Assembly (NCBI GenBank): GCA_020633555.1
Contig: JACKDL010000024.1
Coordinates: 30,495 to 94,494 of the forward strand
Direction of reading: 5' to 3'
Length of the DNA: 64,000 nt
From: Myxococcales bacterium
GTDB taxonomy: Bacteria; Myxococcota_A; Bradymonadia; UBA7976; UBA1532
Numbering within the stretch: the first letter of the stretch is position 1; the number at the start of each line of letters is the position of its first letter. Shown piece after piece: positions 44,043-52,670 of this stretch. A program made the position numbers and the translations under genes. The notes under the pieces were generated by a model. The model did no database searches and was not told the DNA's origin. It was given only the letters and a program-made list of their open reading frames with translations.

Positions 44043-44615
44043 ATGAGCGATCTCGAGCAGTTGGCCGAGCATCTGGCCGTGAACCTGCGGCGACAGCGCC
44101 GCGAACGGGGGTTGACCCAGGCCCGGCTGGCCGAGGCGGCGGGCCTGCCCCGGTCCACCCTGGCCACGCTGGAGGTGGGCGGCGGCAACCCCACGCTGGC
44201 GGTGCTGGCGCGGTTGGCGAGCGCGCTTCAGCTCACGCTGGAGGAGCTGCTGGCGGCCCCCCGGGCCCGGTTCAGGGTGTATCGCCAGGGCGAGCTGCCC
44301 ATCGAGGCGCGGGGCGTCAAGAAGCGGGTCCGGGTGAGCAAGCTGCTGCCCGATCCCATCCCGCTGACCGAGATCGACCGGCTCGAGGTACAGCCGCAGG
44401 GGCGCATGAAGGGCGTGCCCCACGCGCCGGGCACCCGCGAGTACTTGTACTGTGAGCGCGGCCGCCTGGTGCTGTGGGCCGCCGGGGAGCGGGTCGAGCT
44501 GCGGCCCGGCGACCTGGTGGCCTTCCCCGGTGACCAGAACCACGCCTACGGCGCCGAGGGCCGCACCCCCGCCGTGGGCTTCAGCGTCGTGGTGCGGGTG
44601 GGGGTGGGCGCATGA
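44043..44615 (+). CDS. XRE-family regulator with C-terminal cupin
   Basis: 190 residues from ATG 44043. Residues 6-62 form a helix-turn-helix (LRRQRRERGLTQARLAEAAGLPRSTLATLE, recognition helix within LPRSTLATLEVGG). A cupin-2 barrel follows at about 115-185 (RRRLVLWAAGERVELRPGDLVAFPGDQNHAY). This HTH_3-cupin form is common in regulators that bind a small acid or sugar. The start of the GH92 gene overlaps its stop by 4 bp (ATGA), so it probably controls its own operon with the mannosidase. Confidence 0.85.
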   Translation: MSDLEQLAEHLAVNLRRQRRERGLTQARLAEAAGLPRSTLATLEVGGGNPTLAVLARLASALQLTLEELLAAPRARFRVYRQGELPIEARGVKKRVRVSKLLPDPIPLTEIDRLEVQPQGRMKGVPHAPGTREYLYCERGRLVLWAAGERVELRPGDLVAFPGDQNHAYGAEGRTPAVGFSVVVRVGVGA

Positions 44616-46945
44616 GGCGCTTGGGGATGCTGTGCTTCCTGGCGCTGGCCGCGGGCTGCGACGACGGGCCGGGGGCCGCCAATGGGCAGGCAGCCGACGC
44701 CCGGATGGATCAGGGCCCGCAGGACGCCGCCCCGGGTGACGCCGCGCGCGACCTGGGGCTGCCCGACGCCGCGCCCGACGCCGCGCCGCTGCCCGAGCTG
44801 CCCACCGTGGAGCAGGCCCTGGACACCGTGGACCCCTTCATCGGCACCGGGGGGCAGGCCTTCGGCTATGCCGCCGAGACCCCCGCCGCGCAGGTGCCGC
44901 TGGGCATGGTCCGCCTGGGCCCCGACACCACCGCCGGGGGCGTCCACCCGCCGTTCCACCACTTCAGCGGCTTCCACTTCGATGATCCGGACGTGCGCGG
45001 CTTCAGCCACACCCACTTCGTGGGCACGGGCGCGCCCGACTACGGGCAGCTCCGGGTGCTGCCTTACGGCGCGCTGGACGGCGATCCCTGGGACCGCTTC
45101 GTGGCCATGGCGCCCGGCAGCCAGCAGGCGAGTCCCGGGCGCTACGCGGTGCGGCTGGTGGAGCCCGCCGTGGACGTGGCCCTGACGGCCAGCGCCCGGG
45201 CAGGGCTGCACCGCTACCGCTTCGAGCAGGCCGGGCAGCTCCTCGTGGACGCCGCCTCGACGGTGGCCGACGACCACGAGGCCCTGGACGCGCAGATCGA
45301 GGTCACCCCCGACGGCCTGGAGGGGCAGGTGACCTGGCGCGGCTCGCTGACCTCGCGCACGCGGCCGCAGACGTTGTTCTTCAGCATCGCCGTCGAGGGC
45401 GCCGCGCCGGTGACGCAGGTGTGGGACGCTGAGGGCGTGCGCGACGGGCAGGCCGCTCAGGGCACCGAGGCCGGCGCGCTGGTGCCGGTGGCCGCGGGGG
45501 CCACGGTGGTCCTGCGGGTGGGCGTCAGCTACGTGGACCGGGTCGGCGCGCGGTCCAACCGGGCCGAGGTCGCGGGCGACTTCGACGCCGTGGCGGCGGC
45601 GGCCCGCGCCGAGTGGGCGCGGGTGTTCGGGCGGGCGCGGTTTGCCGGCGGCACCGCGGCCCAGCGGCGCATGGTGCAGACCGCGCAGTACCACGCCTAC
45701 GCCATGCCCACCCGCTTCGACGACGGCGACGGGCGCTACCGGGGCCTGGACGGCTCGATCCACACCGCCGACGGCTGGCGGCACTACACCGATCTGAGCC
45801 TGTGGGACACCTTCCGCACCCTGCACCCCTGGTACGAGCTGACCGATCCCGACACCGAGCGCGACTGCCTGAACAGCCTGCTGGCCATGGCCCGGGACGG
45901 GGGCGTCATGCCCCGCTGGCCGGCCGCCGCCAGCTACGGCAGCAGCATGATCGGCTCCAGCGCCGATCTGCTGTTCGCGGGCGGGCTGGCCAAGGGCATC
46001 GCCGGGGTGGACTACGACGCGGCCTTCGACGCCCTGTGGATCCACGCCGGCGGCGACCCGCCCCCCGACGCCCTGTTCGGCGCCCGCGGCGGCATGGCCG
46101 ACTACCTGGCCCTGGGCTACCTGCCCCACGACCGCCACGGGGGCTCGGTGTCGCGCACCGTGGAGTTCGTCTACAGCGACGCCATGCTGGCCCCCATGGC
46201 CGCCGCGCTGGGCCGCCCCGAGGCCGCCGAGCTGGCCGCGCGCGCGGGCTGGTACGCCAACCTCTACGACCCGGCCCAGGGCCTGCTGGTGCCCCGCAAC
46301 GCCGACGGGTCCTTCGAGCGGGTCACGCCCGATCGCAACTACTACAGCGGCGGCCCCTACGTGGAGGGCAGCGCCCTGCACTGGACCTTCAGCGTGCTGC
46401 ACGACCCCCTGGGCTACGCGGCGCTGCGGGGCGGGCCCGACGTGCTGGCCGCCGATCTCGAGGCCCTGTTCGCCGAAAGCCGGCTGGGGCAGGGGATCCG
46501 CGACACCCGCAGCCCCGACGGCCACTACTGGCACGGCAACGAGCCCATGCTGCACGCGGTGTGGCTGTTCCAGGACGTGGGGCGCCCCGACCGCCTGGGC
46601 CACTGGCTGCGGGCGATCCAGCGGGTGATCTACCTGGACACGCCCGACGGGCTGCCGGGCAACGATGACGGCGGCACCATGAGCGCCTGGTACCTGTTCG
46701 CGGCCGCGGGGCTGTACCCGGTGGCGGGCAGCGACCGCTACCGGCTGGGCCCCCCGCTGTTCCCGGTGGTGGAGCTGCTGACGGCGGGTGGGCCCCTGCG
46801 CATCGAGGCTCCGGGCGCCTCGGGCGAGGCCCAGCAGGTGGTGGGGGTGTGGCTCGACGGCGAGCCCGTGGAGGGCTTCGAGATCACCCACGCCGAGCTG
46901 CTGGCCGGGCAGACCCTGCGCTTCGCGCTGGCGCCGGTGGAGTAG
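44612..46945 (+). CDS. GH92 alpha-1,2-mannosidase lipoprotein
   Basis: 777 residues; the signal ends AAGC with Cys16 lipidated. It has the GH92 signature VDPFIGTGG near residue 75, FSHTHFVGTGAPDYGQ in the N-terminal domain, and GLPGNDDGGTMSAWYLFAAAGLYP near the C terminus. The last is the Ca2+-associated catalytic loop of the family. GH92 exo-acting enzymes trim mannose from glycans with inversion. Attached to the membrane and coupled to an XRE-cupin regulator, it is probably a glycan-scavenging enzyme. It converges on the peptidase-like gene with a 24-bp gap. Confidence 0.88.
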   Translation: MRRLGMLCFLALAAGCDDGPGAANGQAADARMDQGPQDAAPGDAARDLGLPDAAPDAAPLPELPTVEQALDTVDPFIGTGGQAFGYAAETPAAQVPLGMVRLGPDTTAGGVHPPFHHFSGFHFDDPDVRGFSHTHFVGTGAPDYGQLRVLPYGALDGDPWDRFVAMAPGSQQASPGRYAVRLVEPAVDVALTASARAGLHRYRFEQAGQLLVDAASTVADDHEALDAQIEVTPDGLEGQVTWRGSLTSRTRPQTLFFSIAVEGAAPVTQVWDAEGVRDGQAAQGTEAGALVPVAAGATVVLRVGVSYVDRVGARSNRAEVAGDFDAVAAAARAEWARVFGRARFAGGTAAQRRMVQTAQYHAYAMPTRFDDGDGRYRGLDGSIHTADGWRHYTDLSLWDTFRTLHPWYELTDPDTERDCLNSLLAMARDGGVMPRWPAAASYGSSMIGSSADLLFAGGLAKGIAGVDYDAAFDALWIHAGGDPPPDALFGARGGMADYLALGYLPHDRHGGSVSRTVEFVYSDAMLAPMAAALGRPEAAELAARAGWYANLYDPAQGLLVPRNADGSFERVTPDRNYYSGGPYVEGSALHWTFSVLHDPLGYAALRGGPDVLAADLEALFAESRLGQGIRDTRSPDGHYWHGNEPMLHAVWLFQDVGRPDRLGHWLRAIQRVIYLDTPDGLPGNDDGGTMSAWYLFAAAGLYPVAGSDRYRLGPPLFPVVELLTAGGPLRIEAPGASGEAQQVVGVWLDGEPVEGFEITHAELLAGQTLRFALAPVE

Positions 46946-46969
46946 CCCGCCCCGGGCGCCTCCCCCCCC

Positions 46970-48091
46970 TCAGCGCCGGCGTGCCATTTGGCGCAGGTAG
47001 GGGCGCTTCAGCCGCCGAAACTCCACCACCGCCACCCCGTGCGCCCGCGCCGGCTGTGACACCAGCCCGTACAGGTAGCCGATGTGCAGCACCGGATCCT
47101 CCAGGTCGAACACCTGGGGCACGCCGCCATCGGGCCCCAGCATGCCGATGTGGTCCCAGACCCGGCCCGTCCAGTCCACGGGCGCGTACTTGATGAGCAG
47201 CAGGTCGCCTGCCTGTACGTCGCGCCCGAAGCGCAAGGTGACGCGCTCGCGGCCGGCCTCGGTCTGCCGCCAGAGGCCGTCGGCGTCCATCAGCAGCCGC
47301 TCGGTCAGCGCGTCGGTGTGGGGGCCCAGGCCGGCCACGCTGGTGTAGGGCACCTTGGCGCCGGCCTTGCGCGCCGCGCCCACCAGCACGTCGGCGCAGT
47401 CGGCGCCCTGGTGGCGCTCGGTCTGGTGGTTGGCCCCTCGGCCGGCGCTGCCGAAGACGTTGGGCACGTTGTAGAAGCTCTCCAGCCAGCCCACCAGGTC
47501 GTCGGCGCCGCGGAAGCTCACCCGGAAGACCCTGGGGGAGATGCCCCCGCGCTGCAGGGCCTCGGGCCCCGGGCTGGCGTGGGCCTGGCCCGCCAGCGTC
47601 ACCACCGCCTGGTAGCGCACGGTGCCCCGCCCGCGGCCCTGCGCCTGCAGCCGGGGGTGGCTGGGCCGGGCCTCGGTCAGCGTCAGGCGCGGGCCCTCGG
47701 CCACCGGGGCGGCGTGGTACTCCAGGGTGTCGTAGCCCAGCCACTGCCCGTGCCGCGGCCCGAACAGCACCGAGTTGCTGTAGGCGGGGTTGCCCGGGTT
47801 GGGCGAGGGGGTCTCGGCGTGGTGCTGGCGGGGCTCTACCAGCCGCCAGGTGACCCGCACGTCGCCCAGGTCGCTCAGGGGGCGTGGGCGTCGCACGCCC
47901 CGCAGCCGTGGCGCGTCGCTGTACCAGCGGCCCCGGTGGCGGACGACGGCGAACAGATGCACGGGCTCGCCCAGGCGGGCCTCGATGGGCCCCGGGCGCG
48001 CGGCGGCGTCGCCCAGGGCGCCCCAGACGGCGACCTGTGGACTTGCCATGGCCGACGAGGCGAAGCACAAAAGCAGGGTCAGCGCGCGCAT
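46970..48091 (-). CDS. Secreted Cys-peptidase/amidase-like protein (NlpC/P60-type)
   Basis: 373 residues with a short signal peptide (MRALTLLLCFASSAMA). After an N-terminal beta domain of about 200 residues, the segment GADCADVLVGAARKAG, the later WDHIGMLGPDG and a helical spacer have the Cys ... His order of papain-like NlpC/P60 or CHAP-type cell-wall enzymes. Membership is tentative because flanking motifs are weak. No ribosome site is obvious before ATG 48091. It is divergent from the kinase operon. Confidence 0.5.
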   Translation of the reverse strand: MRALTLLLCFASSAMASPQVAVWGALGDAAARPGPIEARLGEPVHLFAVVRHRGRWYSDAPRLRGVRRPRPLSDLGDVRVTWRLVEPRQHHAETPSPNPGNPAYSNSVLFGPRHGQWLGYDTLEYHAAPVAEGPRLTLTEARPSHPRLQAQGRGRGTVRYQAVVTLAGQAHASPGPEALQRGGISPRVFRVSFRGADDLVGWLESFYNVPNVFGSAGRGANHQTERHQGADCADVLVGAARKAGAKVPYTSVAGLGPHTDALTERLLMDADGLWRQTEAGRERVTLRFGRDVQAGDLLLIKYAPVDWTGRVWDHIGMLGPDGGVPQVFDLEDPVLHIGYLYGLVSQPARAHGVAVVEFRRLKRPYLRQMARRR

Positions 48092-48193
48092 GGCAGGGGA
48101 ATACGGCCCGGCCGCCCGAAGGATCCACGCGGCGCGGCATGGACCCGAAAAGGTTGGTACAGTGACGGCCCGAGGCGGAGGACGAGCGGCCCG

Positions 48194-49846
48194 TTGACCT
48201 GGCATTGCCCCCAGTGCGAGCACCAGCAGCCCCTGGCCGAGCCGGGCACGCCGTGCCCCGTGCACGGCGGCACGCTGGTGCACGCCACGGTGCTGCAGCG
48301 CTGGCCCGACGACGATCTGCTCGGCCAGGTGCTCGACGACCGGTACGCCGTCTACGACATCCTGGGCCGCGGCGGCATGGGCGCCGTCTACCGCGGGCGT
48401 CACCTGCGGCTCGGCCGCGACGTCGCCATCAAGACCATCCTGCCCGGCGGCCGCCAGACCCCCGGCTTCGACGTGCGCGAGCGCTTCTTCCTCGAGGCGC
48501 GGATGCTGGCCAACCTGAGCAGCCCCGGCGTGGTGTCGCTGCACGACTACGGCGAGGACGCCGGGCGCCTGTTCATGGTGCTCGAGCTCGTCGAGGGCGT
48601 GAGCCTGCAGACCCTGCTGCGCGAGGTGGGCCCGCTGGCCCCCGACCGGGCCTGCCGGCTGGCGGTGGGCATGCTGCGGGCGCTGGAGGCCCCCCACGCC
48701 CTGGGGCTGGTGCACCGCGACATCAAGCCCGGCAACATCATGGTGGGCACGGGCCCCGACGGGTACGAGAAGGTCACCCTCATCGACTTCGGCGTGGCCA
48801 AGGCGCTGGAGACCGACGACGAGAGCCTGTCGGGCCCGGCCACCCGCACGGGCCTGACCATCGGCACGCCCCGCTACATGGCTCCCGAGCAGCTCGCCCA
48901 CCAGCCGGTGGGGCCCGCCAGCGATCAGTACGCCGTGGGCATCGTGCTGTACCGGATGCTGGCCGGCTTCACGCCCTTCGTCGGGCCGCCCGCCGTGGTG
49001 GTGGCGGCGCACCTGAAGGATCCCGCGCCGCCCCTGCCGGAGCACGTGCGGGCCTCGGTGGCCCTGCAGGCCGTGCTCGATCGGGCCCTGGCCAAGGCCC
49101 CGGCCGATCGCTTCGAGAGCTGCTCGGCCATGGCCGACGTGTTGGCCGCCGTGGTGGCCACCGCCGATCGGGCGCCCCCGGCGGTGCGGCCGCTGGTGCC
49201 GTCGCCCTGGCCCGATCACACCGAGGTCTCGGAGCCGCAGACCCCGCCCTGGCAGGGCGAGGTGGTGGAGCCCACGGGCGCGGCCGGGCGGAGCCGCTGG
49301 GGCCGCTGGGCGCTGCTGGTGTTGATGGTGGTGGGCGTGGGCGTGGGGGTGGGCTACACGCTGGCGCCTGCGCCGATGGGGCCGGCCGAGCCCCCGGCCC
49401 GGGTGGTCATCGCGGGCCGGCAGGCTGCGGCGGTGGCCCCGAGCGCGCCGGTGCCGCCGGTGGCGGCGCCCGCCACCCAGGCCCCGCCGAGCGCTGCGCC
49501 CACGGCGCCGCCGGCCGCGCCGGCCACCGCGCTGGCCCGCCGCCCGGCCACCGAGGCGCCGCGCCCCGAGCCGGCCCGCCGCCGGCGCGTGGTGCGCCCG
49601 CGTCCGCCCGCCAGCAAGGCGGTCCCGGCCAGGGTGGCGCCCAGTGCGGCCGCCGCCCCCAGCGCGCCCGCCACCGCCGCCCCCGATCCGGGCGCCCGGT
49701 TCGACCGCCTGCTGGCGCGCTGCCTGTGCGAAGATGCCCGCCGGGCCATCGGCACGCTGCCGGTGAGCCAGCAGTCAGAGGCCCGCGACCGCACGCGGGC
49801 CCGGTGCGACATCGTGGGGTTGGGGTGCAACGCGGCAAGCCAGTGA
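48194..49846 (+). CDS. Eukaryote-like Ser/Thr protein kinase with N-terminal zinc ribbon
   Basis: 550 residues; probable TTG start at 48194 with GGAGG 12 bases upstream, so the start is approximate. Residues 4-24 (HCPQCEHQQ...PCPVH) form a Zn ribbon. The kinase domain follows: LGRGGMGAVYRG (P-loop, about 56-67), VAIK (Lys80), HRDIKPGN (Asp176), DFG (Asp198) and GTPRYMAPEQ. All catalytic residues are present. A transmembrane helix lies at about 370-390 (WALLVLMVVGVGVGVGYTL), then a Pro/Ala-rich external segment of about 120 residues and a C-terminal Cys-containing tail. It heads a three-gene operon with a tail-overlap to the next gene. Typical of PknB-like Myxococcota kinases sensing envelope state. 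Confidence 0.85.
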   Translation: MTWHCPQCEHQQPLAEPGTPCPVHGGTLVHATVLQRWPDDDLLGQVLDDRYAVYDILGRGGMGAVYRGRHLRLGRDVAIKTILPGGRQTPGFDVRERFFLEARMLANLSSPGVVSLHDYGEDAGRLFMVLELVEGVSLQTLLREVGPLAPDRACRLAVGMLRALEAPHALGLVHRDIKPGNIMVGTGPDGYEKVTLIDFGVAKALETDDESLSGPATRTGLTIGTPRYMAPEQLAHQPVGPASDQYAVGIVLYRMLAGFTPFVGPPAVVVAAHLKDPAPPLPEHVRASVALQAVLDRALAKAPADRFESCSAMADVLAAVVATADRAPPAVRPLVPSPWPDHTEVSEPQTPPWQGEVVEPTGAAGRSRWGRWALLVLMVVGVGVGVGYTLAPAPMGPAEPPARVVIAGRQAAAVAPSAPVPPVAAPATQAPPSAAPTAPPAAPATALARRPATEAPRPEPARRRRVVRPRPPASKAVPARVAPSAAAAPSAPATAAPDPGARFDRLLARCLCEDARRAIGTLPVSQQSEARDRTRARCDIVGLGCNAASQ

Positions 49847-50526
49847 TTCTGCTGCTGGGGGGGCTGGCGCTGGCGGCGCCGGCCCACGCCATGGACTGTT
49901 TCGCCGAGGGCACCGCGGCCTACCGCGCCCAGCGCTACACGGCGGCGCGCACGGCCTTCCAGGCCATGCAGCGGCGCGACGAGTGCGCCCGCGACCCGCT
50001 GCTGCGGCTGAACATCGCCCGCAGCGCCGAGGCCGAGGTGGGCGCGGGGGGTGATCCCCAGCTCGCCTGCCTGGCGGTGCGCGAGTACACGCTGTTCTTG
50101 AAGAGCCGGCCCGCCGCCGAGCTGAAGGCCGTGGCCGAGAAAGGCCGCGGGGCCATGGCCGACCTGTGCGCCGCGGCCCCCCTGCCCGAGGTGGATCGCA
50201 CCGGCGCCTGGATCTGGACGGGCGGTGCCGCCGCGGCGGTGGTGGGCGGGCTGGTGTTCAACGTCACCGCCCGCGGGCACCTGGACGACGCCACGGCCGC
50301 CGTGGCCCGCCAGCGCGCCGCCACCGACGCGGCGACCTTCACCGCCGCCGGCCAGGCCGCCGACGAGGCCTACGACTCGGCCGAGCTGCACGCCTCGACC
50401 AGCTACGCGCTGCTGGGGCTGGGCGCCGTGTTGGGTGGCCTGGCGGTGTGGGCGTGGATGGATCCCGAGGGGCCCGTCGGCTTCGCCGTGGGCCCGGGCG
50501 GGCTGACGGGGGTGGTGCGGTGGTGA
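49825..50526 (+). CDS. Secreted/membrane TPR-like protein in kinase operon
   Basis: 233 residues from GTG 49825; GTG 49843 (a GTGA overlap with the kinase stop) is an alternative. Signal peptide ILLLGGLALAAPAHA cleaved before MDC. The next 100 residues are helical with a TPR-like pattern (AYRAQRYTAARTAFQAMQR). A transmembrane helix (WIWTGGAAAAVVGGLVFNV) and a second (YALLGLGAVLGGLAVWAWM) follow, as in other myxobacterial kinase-associated proteins. The function is inferred to be signalling at the envelope. The stop overlaps the ATG of the MopE lipoprotein. Confidence 0.65.
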   Translation: MQRGKPVILLLGGLALAAPAHAMDCFAEGTAAYRAQRYTAARTAFQAMQRRDECARDPLLRLNIARSAEAEVGAGGDPQLACLAVREYTLFLKSRPAAELKAVAEKGRGAMADLCAAAPLPEVDRTGAWIWTGGAAAAVVGGLVFNVTARGHLDDATAAVARQRAATDAATFTAAGQAADEAYDSAELHASTSYALLGLGAVLGGLAVWAWMDPEGPVGFAVGPGGLTGVVRW

Positions 50527-52643
50527 TGGCTCGCGGGGTCGTGGCGCTCGCCCTGGTGTGCGGTGCGGTGGCGCTGTCCGGTTGCATCGCCGTGGACCGC
50601 GAGGCGGTGTCGTTGCCCGAGTTCGGCGCCGCGGGATCGGGCGGCGCGGCGGGGGGCGGCGGTCAAGCGGGCCACGGCGGCCAGGGCGGCCAGGCAGGGC
50701 AGGGGGGCCAGGCCGGCGAGGACGGCGGCCCCCCCGACGAGGGGCCCGAGCCTGAGGACGCAGCCACCGATGGCGCCGCCGCGGACCAGGGGCTGCCCCC
50801 CGACATGGGCAGCCCGTGCGAGGCCTGCGCCCCCGGCGAGTCGCGGCCCTGTGGGTTCGAGCAGGGCGTGTGCTTCGCCGCCGAGCAGGCCTGCGTGGCG
50901 GGGTGCTGGATCGCCTGCCCTGGCCTGGCGCAGCAGGGGGTCGAGACCTGCGACGGCCGGGACGAGGACTGCGACGGCCGGGTGGACGAGGGCCTTGGCG
51001 CCGGCGTGCCGTGCGCCGTGGGCGTGGGCGCCTGTGCCCGTGAGGGGCTGGGCGTCTGCGACGACGCGGGGGTGCGCTGCGATGCCACCCCGGGCAACCC
51101 CGAGGTCGAGCTCTGCAACGGCCTGGACGATGACTGCGACGGGGTCTACGACGAGGCCCTGGACTGCCCCGAGTGCTTGCCCGCCGAGGTGTGCAACGGG
51201 TTGGACGACGACTGCGACGAGCGCGTAGACGAGGGCGTGCAGAACGCGTGCGGCCGGTGCGGCCTGGTGCCGGCCGAGGCCTGCAACGGCGCCGATGACG
51301 ACTGCGACGGCCAGACCGACGAGGACCTGCTGAACCCCTGCGGTCAGTGTGGGCCCGTGCCCGCCGAGGCCTGCAACGGCGTCGACGACGACTGCGACGG
51401 CCGGACGGACGAGGGCGTGCAGAACGCCTGCGGCGCCTGCGGCGCGGTGCCCCCCGAGGTGTGCAACGGCGCCGACGACGACTGCGACGGGGGCGCGGAC
51501 GAGGGCGTGCTGAACGCCTGCGGCGCCTGCGGCGCGGTGCCCGCCGAGGCGTGCAACGGCGCCGACGACGACTGCGACGGCCAGGTCGACGAGGGGGGCG
51601 CGTGCGCCGGGCAGGCCGAGCAGTGCGACAACCAGGACCAGGACCTGGACGGCCGCGTGGACGAGGGCCTGACCCGCCCCTGTGGCGACGGCACGGGCGC
51701 CTGCCGGCCCGGCACCCAGACCTGCAACGCCGGGGCCTGGGGCGGCTGCCAGGGCGCGGTGGGGCCCACGCCCGAGACCTGCAACGACGTGGACGACGAC
51801 TGCGACGGCCGCATCGACGAGCAGCTCAGCGAGGCCTGTGGCGTGGCCACCGGCGCCTGTGAGCGGGGCACCCGCACCTGCAGCCGGGGCGCCTGGGGTG
51901 CCTGCCAGGGTGAGATCGGCCCCCAGCCCGAGGTGTGCGACGACCGCGACAACGACTGCGACGGCACCGTCGACGAGCGCTTGAGCCAAGGCTGTGGCTC
52001 TGACGTGGGCGCCTGCGAGGCGGGCACCCAGACCTGCCGGGACGGGCGCTGGAGCGGCTGCGCGGGCGAGGTGGGGCCGAGCGCCGAGGCCTGCAACAAC
52101 CAGGACGACGACTGCGACGGCCGGACCGACGAGGGGCTGACGCGCGGGTGCGGCAGCGACGTGGGGATCTGCGTGCCAGGCACCGAGACCTGCGCCGGGG
52201 GGGCCTGGGGGGCCTGTCAGGGCGAGGTGGGGTCCAGGCGCGAGGTCTGCAACGGCTTGGATGACGACTGCGACGGCGCCACCGACGAGGGCCTCCTCCG
52301 GGTGTGCGGCGTGGACGTGGGCGAGTGCCAGACGGGCACCGAGCGCTGTGTGGGTGGGGCCTGGGGCGTCTGCGAAGGGGTCGTGGGGCCCGACATCGAG
52401 GTCTGCAATGGGCTCGACGACGACTGCGACGGCCGCACCGACGAGGGGATCCCGGCCGAACCCTGCCAGCGGACGGTCGGACTGGGCATCCGCTGCACCA
52501 CCTTCGGCGAGGAGGCCTGCGTGGACGGCCGCCTCATCTGTGACGCCCCGGTGCCCGTGGGCGAGCCCGAGCGCTGCAACGGGGAGGACGACGACTGCGA
52601 CCGGCGCATCGACGAGGGCTTCCCGGGGTGCATCCCTCCCTGA
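50526..52643 (+). CDS. MopE-repeat lipoprotein, 14 motifs
   Basis: 705 residues, ATG 50526 (TGATG overlap). The signal ends LSGC with Cys20 lipidated, followed by a Gly/Gln-rich linker (GGQAGQGGQ...) that resembles the GGMGG linkers in other lipoproteins. From about residue 140 to the end there are 14 motifs of the type CNGADDDCDGxxDEG; four in the middle (about 51,280-51,560) repeat with an exact 90-bp period, and later units add a G-T-x-T-C-x-x-G-x-W-G-x-C spacer. MopE binds copper in Methylococcus via Trp/His, but these repeats look Ca2+-like; metal choice is unknown. Coupling to the kinase and TPR genes suggests a regulated surface protein. Confidence 0.85.
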   Translation: MARGVVALALVCGAVALSGCIAVDREAVSLPEFGAAGSGGAAGGGGQAGHGGQGGQAGQGGQAGEDGGPPDEGPEPEDAATDGAAADQGLPPDMGSPCEACAPGESRPCGFEQGVCFAAEQACVAGCWIACPGLAQQGVETCDGRDEDCDGRVDEGLGAGVPCAVGVGACAREGLGVCDDAGVRCDATPGNPEVELCNGLDDDCDGVYDEALDCPECLPAEVCNGLDDDCDERVDEGVQNACGRCGLVPAEACNGADDDCDGQTDEDLLNPCGQCGPVPAEACNGVDDDCDGRTDEGVQNACGACGAVPPEVCNGADDDCDGGADEGVLNACGACGAVPAEACNGADDDCDGQVDEGGACAGQAEQCDNQDQDLDGRVDEGLTRPCGDGTGACRPGTQTCNAGAWGGCQGAVGPTPETCNDVDDDCDGRIDEQLSEACGVATGACERGTRTCSRGAWGACQGEIGPQPEVCDDRDNDCDGTVDERLSQGCGSDVGACEAGTQTCRDGRWSGCAGEVGPSAEACNNQDDDCDGRTDEGLTRGCGSDVGICVPGTETCAGGAWGACQGEVGSRREVCNGLDDDCDGATDEGLLRVCGVDVGECQTGTERCVGGAWGVCEGVVGPDIEVCNGLDDDCDGRTDEGIPAEPCQRTVGLGIRCTTFGEEACVDGRLICDAPVPVGEPERCNGEDDDCDRRIDEGFPGCIPP
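51275..51600 (+). repeat. 90-bp tandem repeats in MopE-like gene
   Basis: At least four nearly identical 90-bp units encode ACNGADDDCDGQxDEG plus a Cys-Gly-rich spacer, the clearest direct repeat in the gene. A similar 90-bp period occurs in the MopE-like gene at 35.5-35.8 kb (minus strand). Confidence 0.85.
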
Positions 52644-52670
52644 GCCCGCCGGACAGCGCGCCGCCCGAAC

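Noticed and set aside
51275..51600. Regular 90-bp repeats as a CRISPR array
   Set aside because: Units are contiguous coding sequence for MopE-like motifs with no spacer content and no cas genes nearby.
14009..52643. MopE-repeat proteins as copper chaperones like Methylococcus MopE
   Set aside because: Only the Asp/Cys motif is shared; the Trp-derived copper site of MopE cannot be seen, so the copper role is not claimed.
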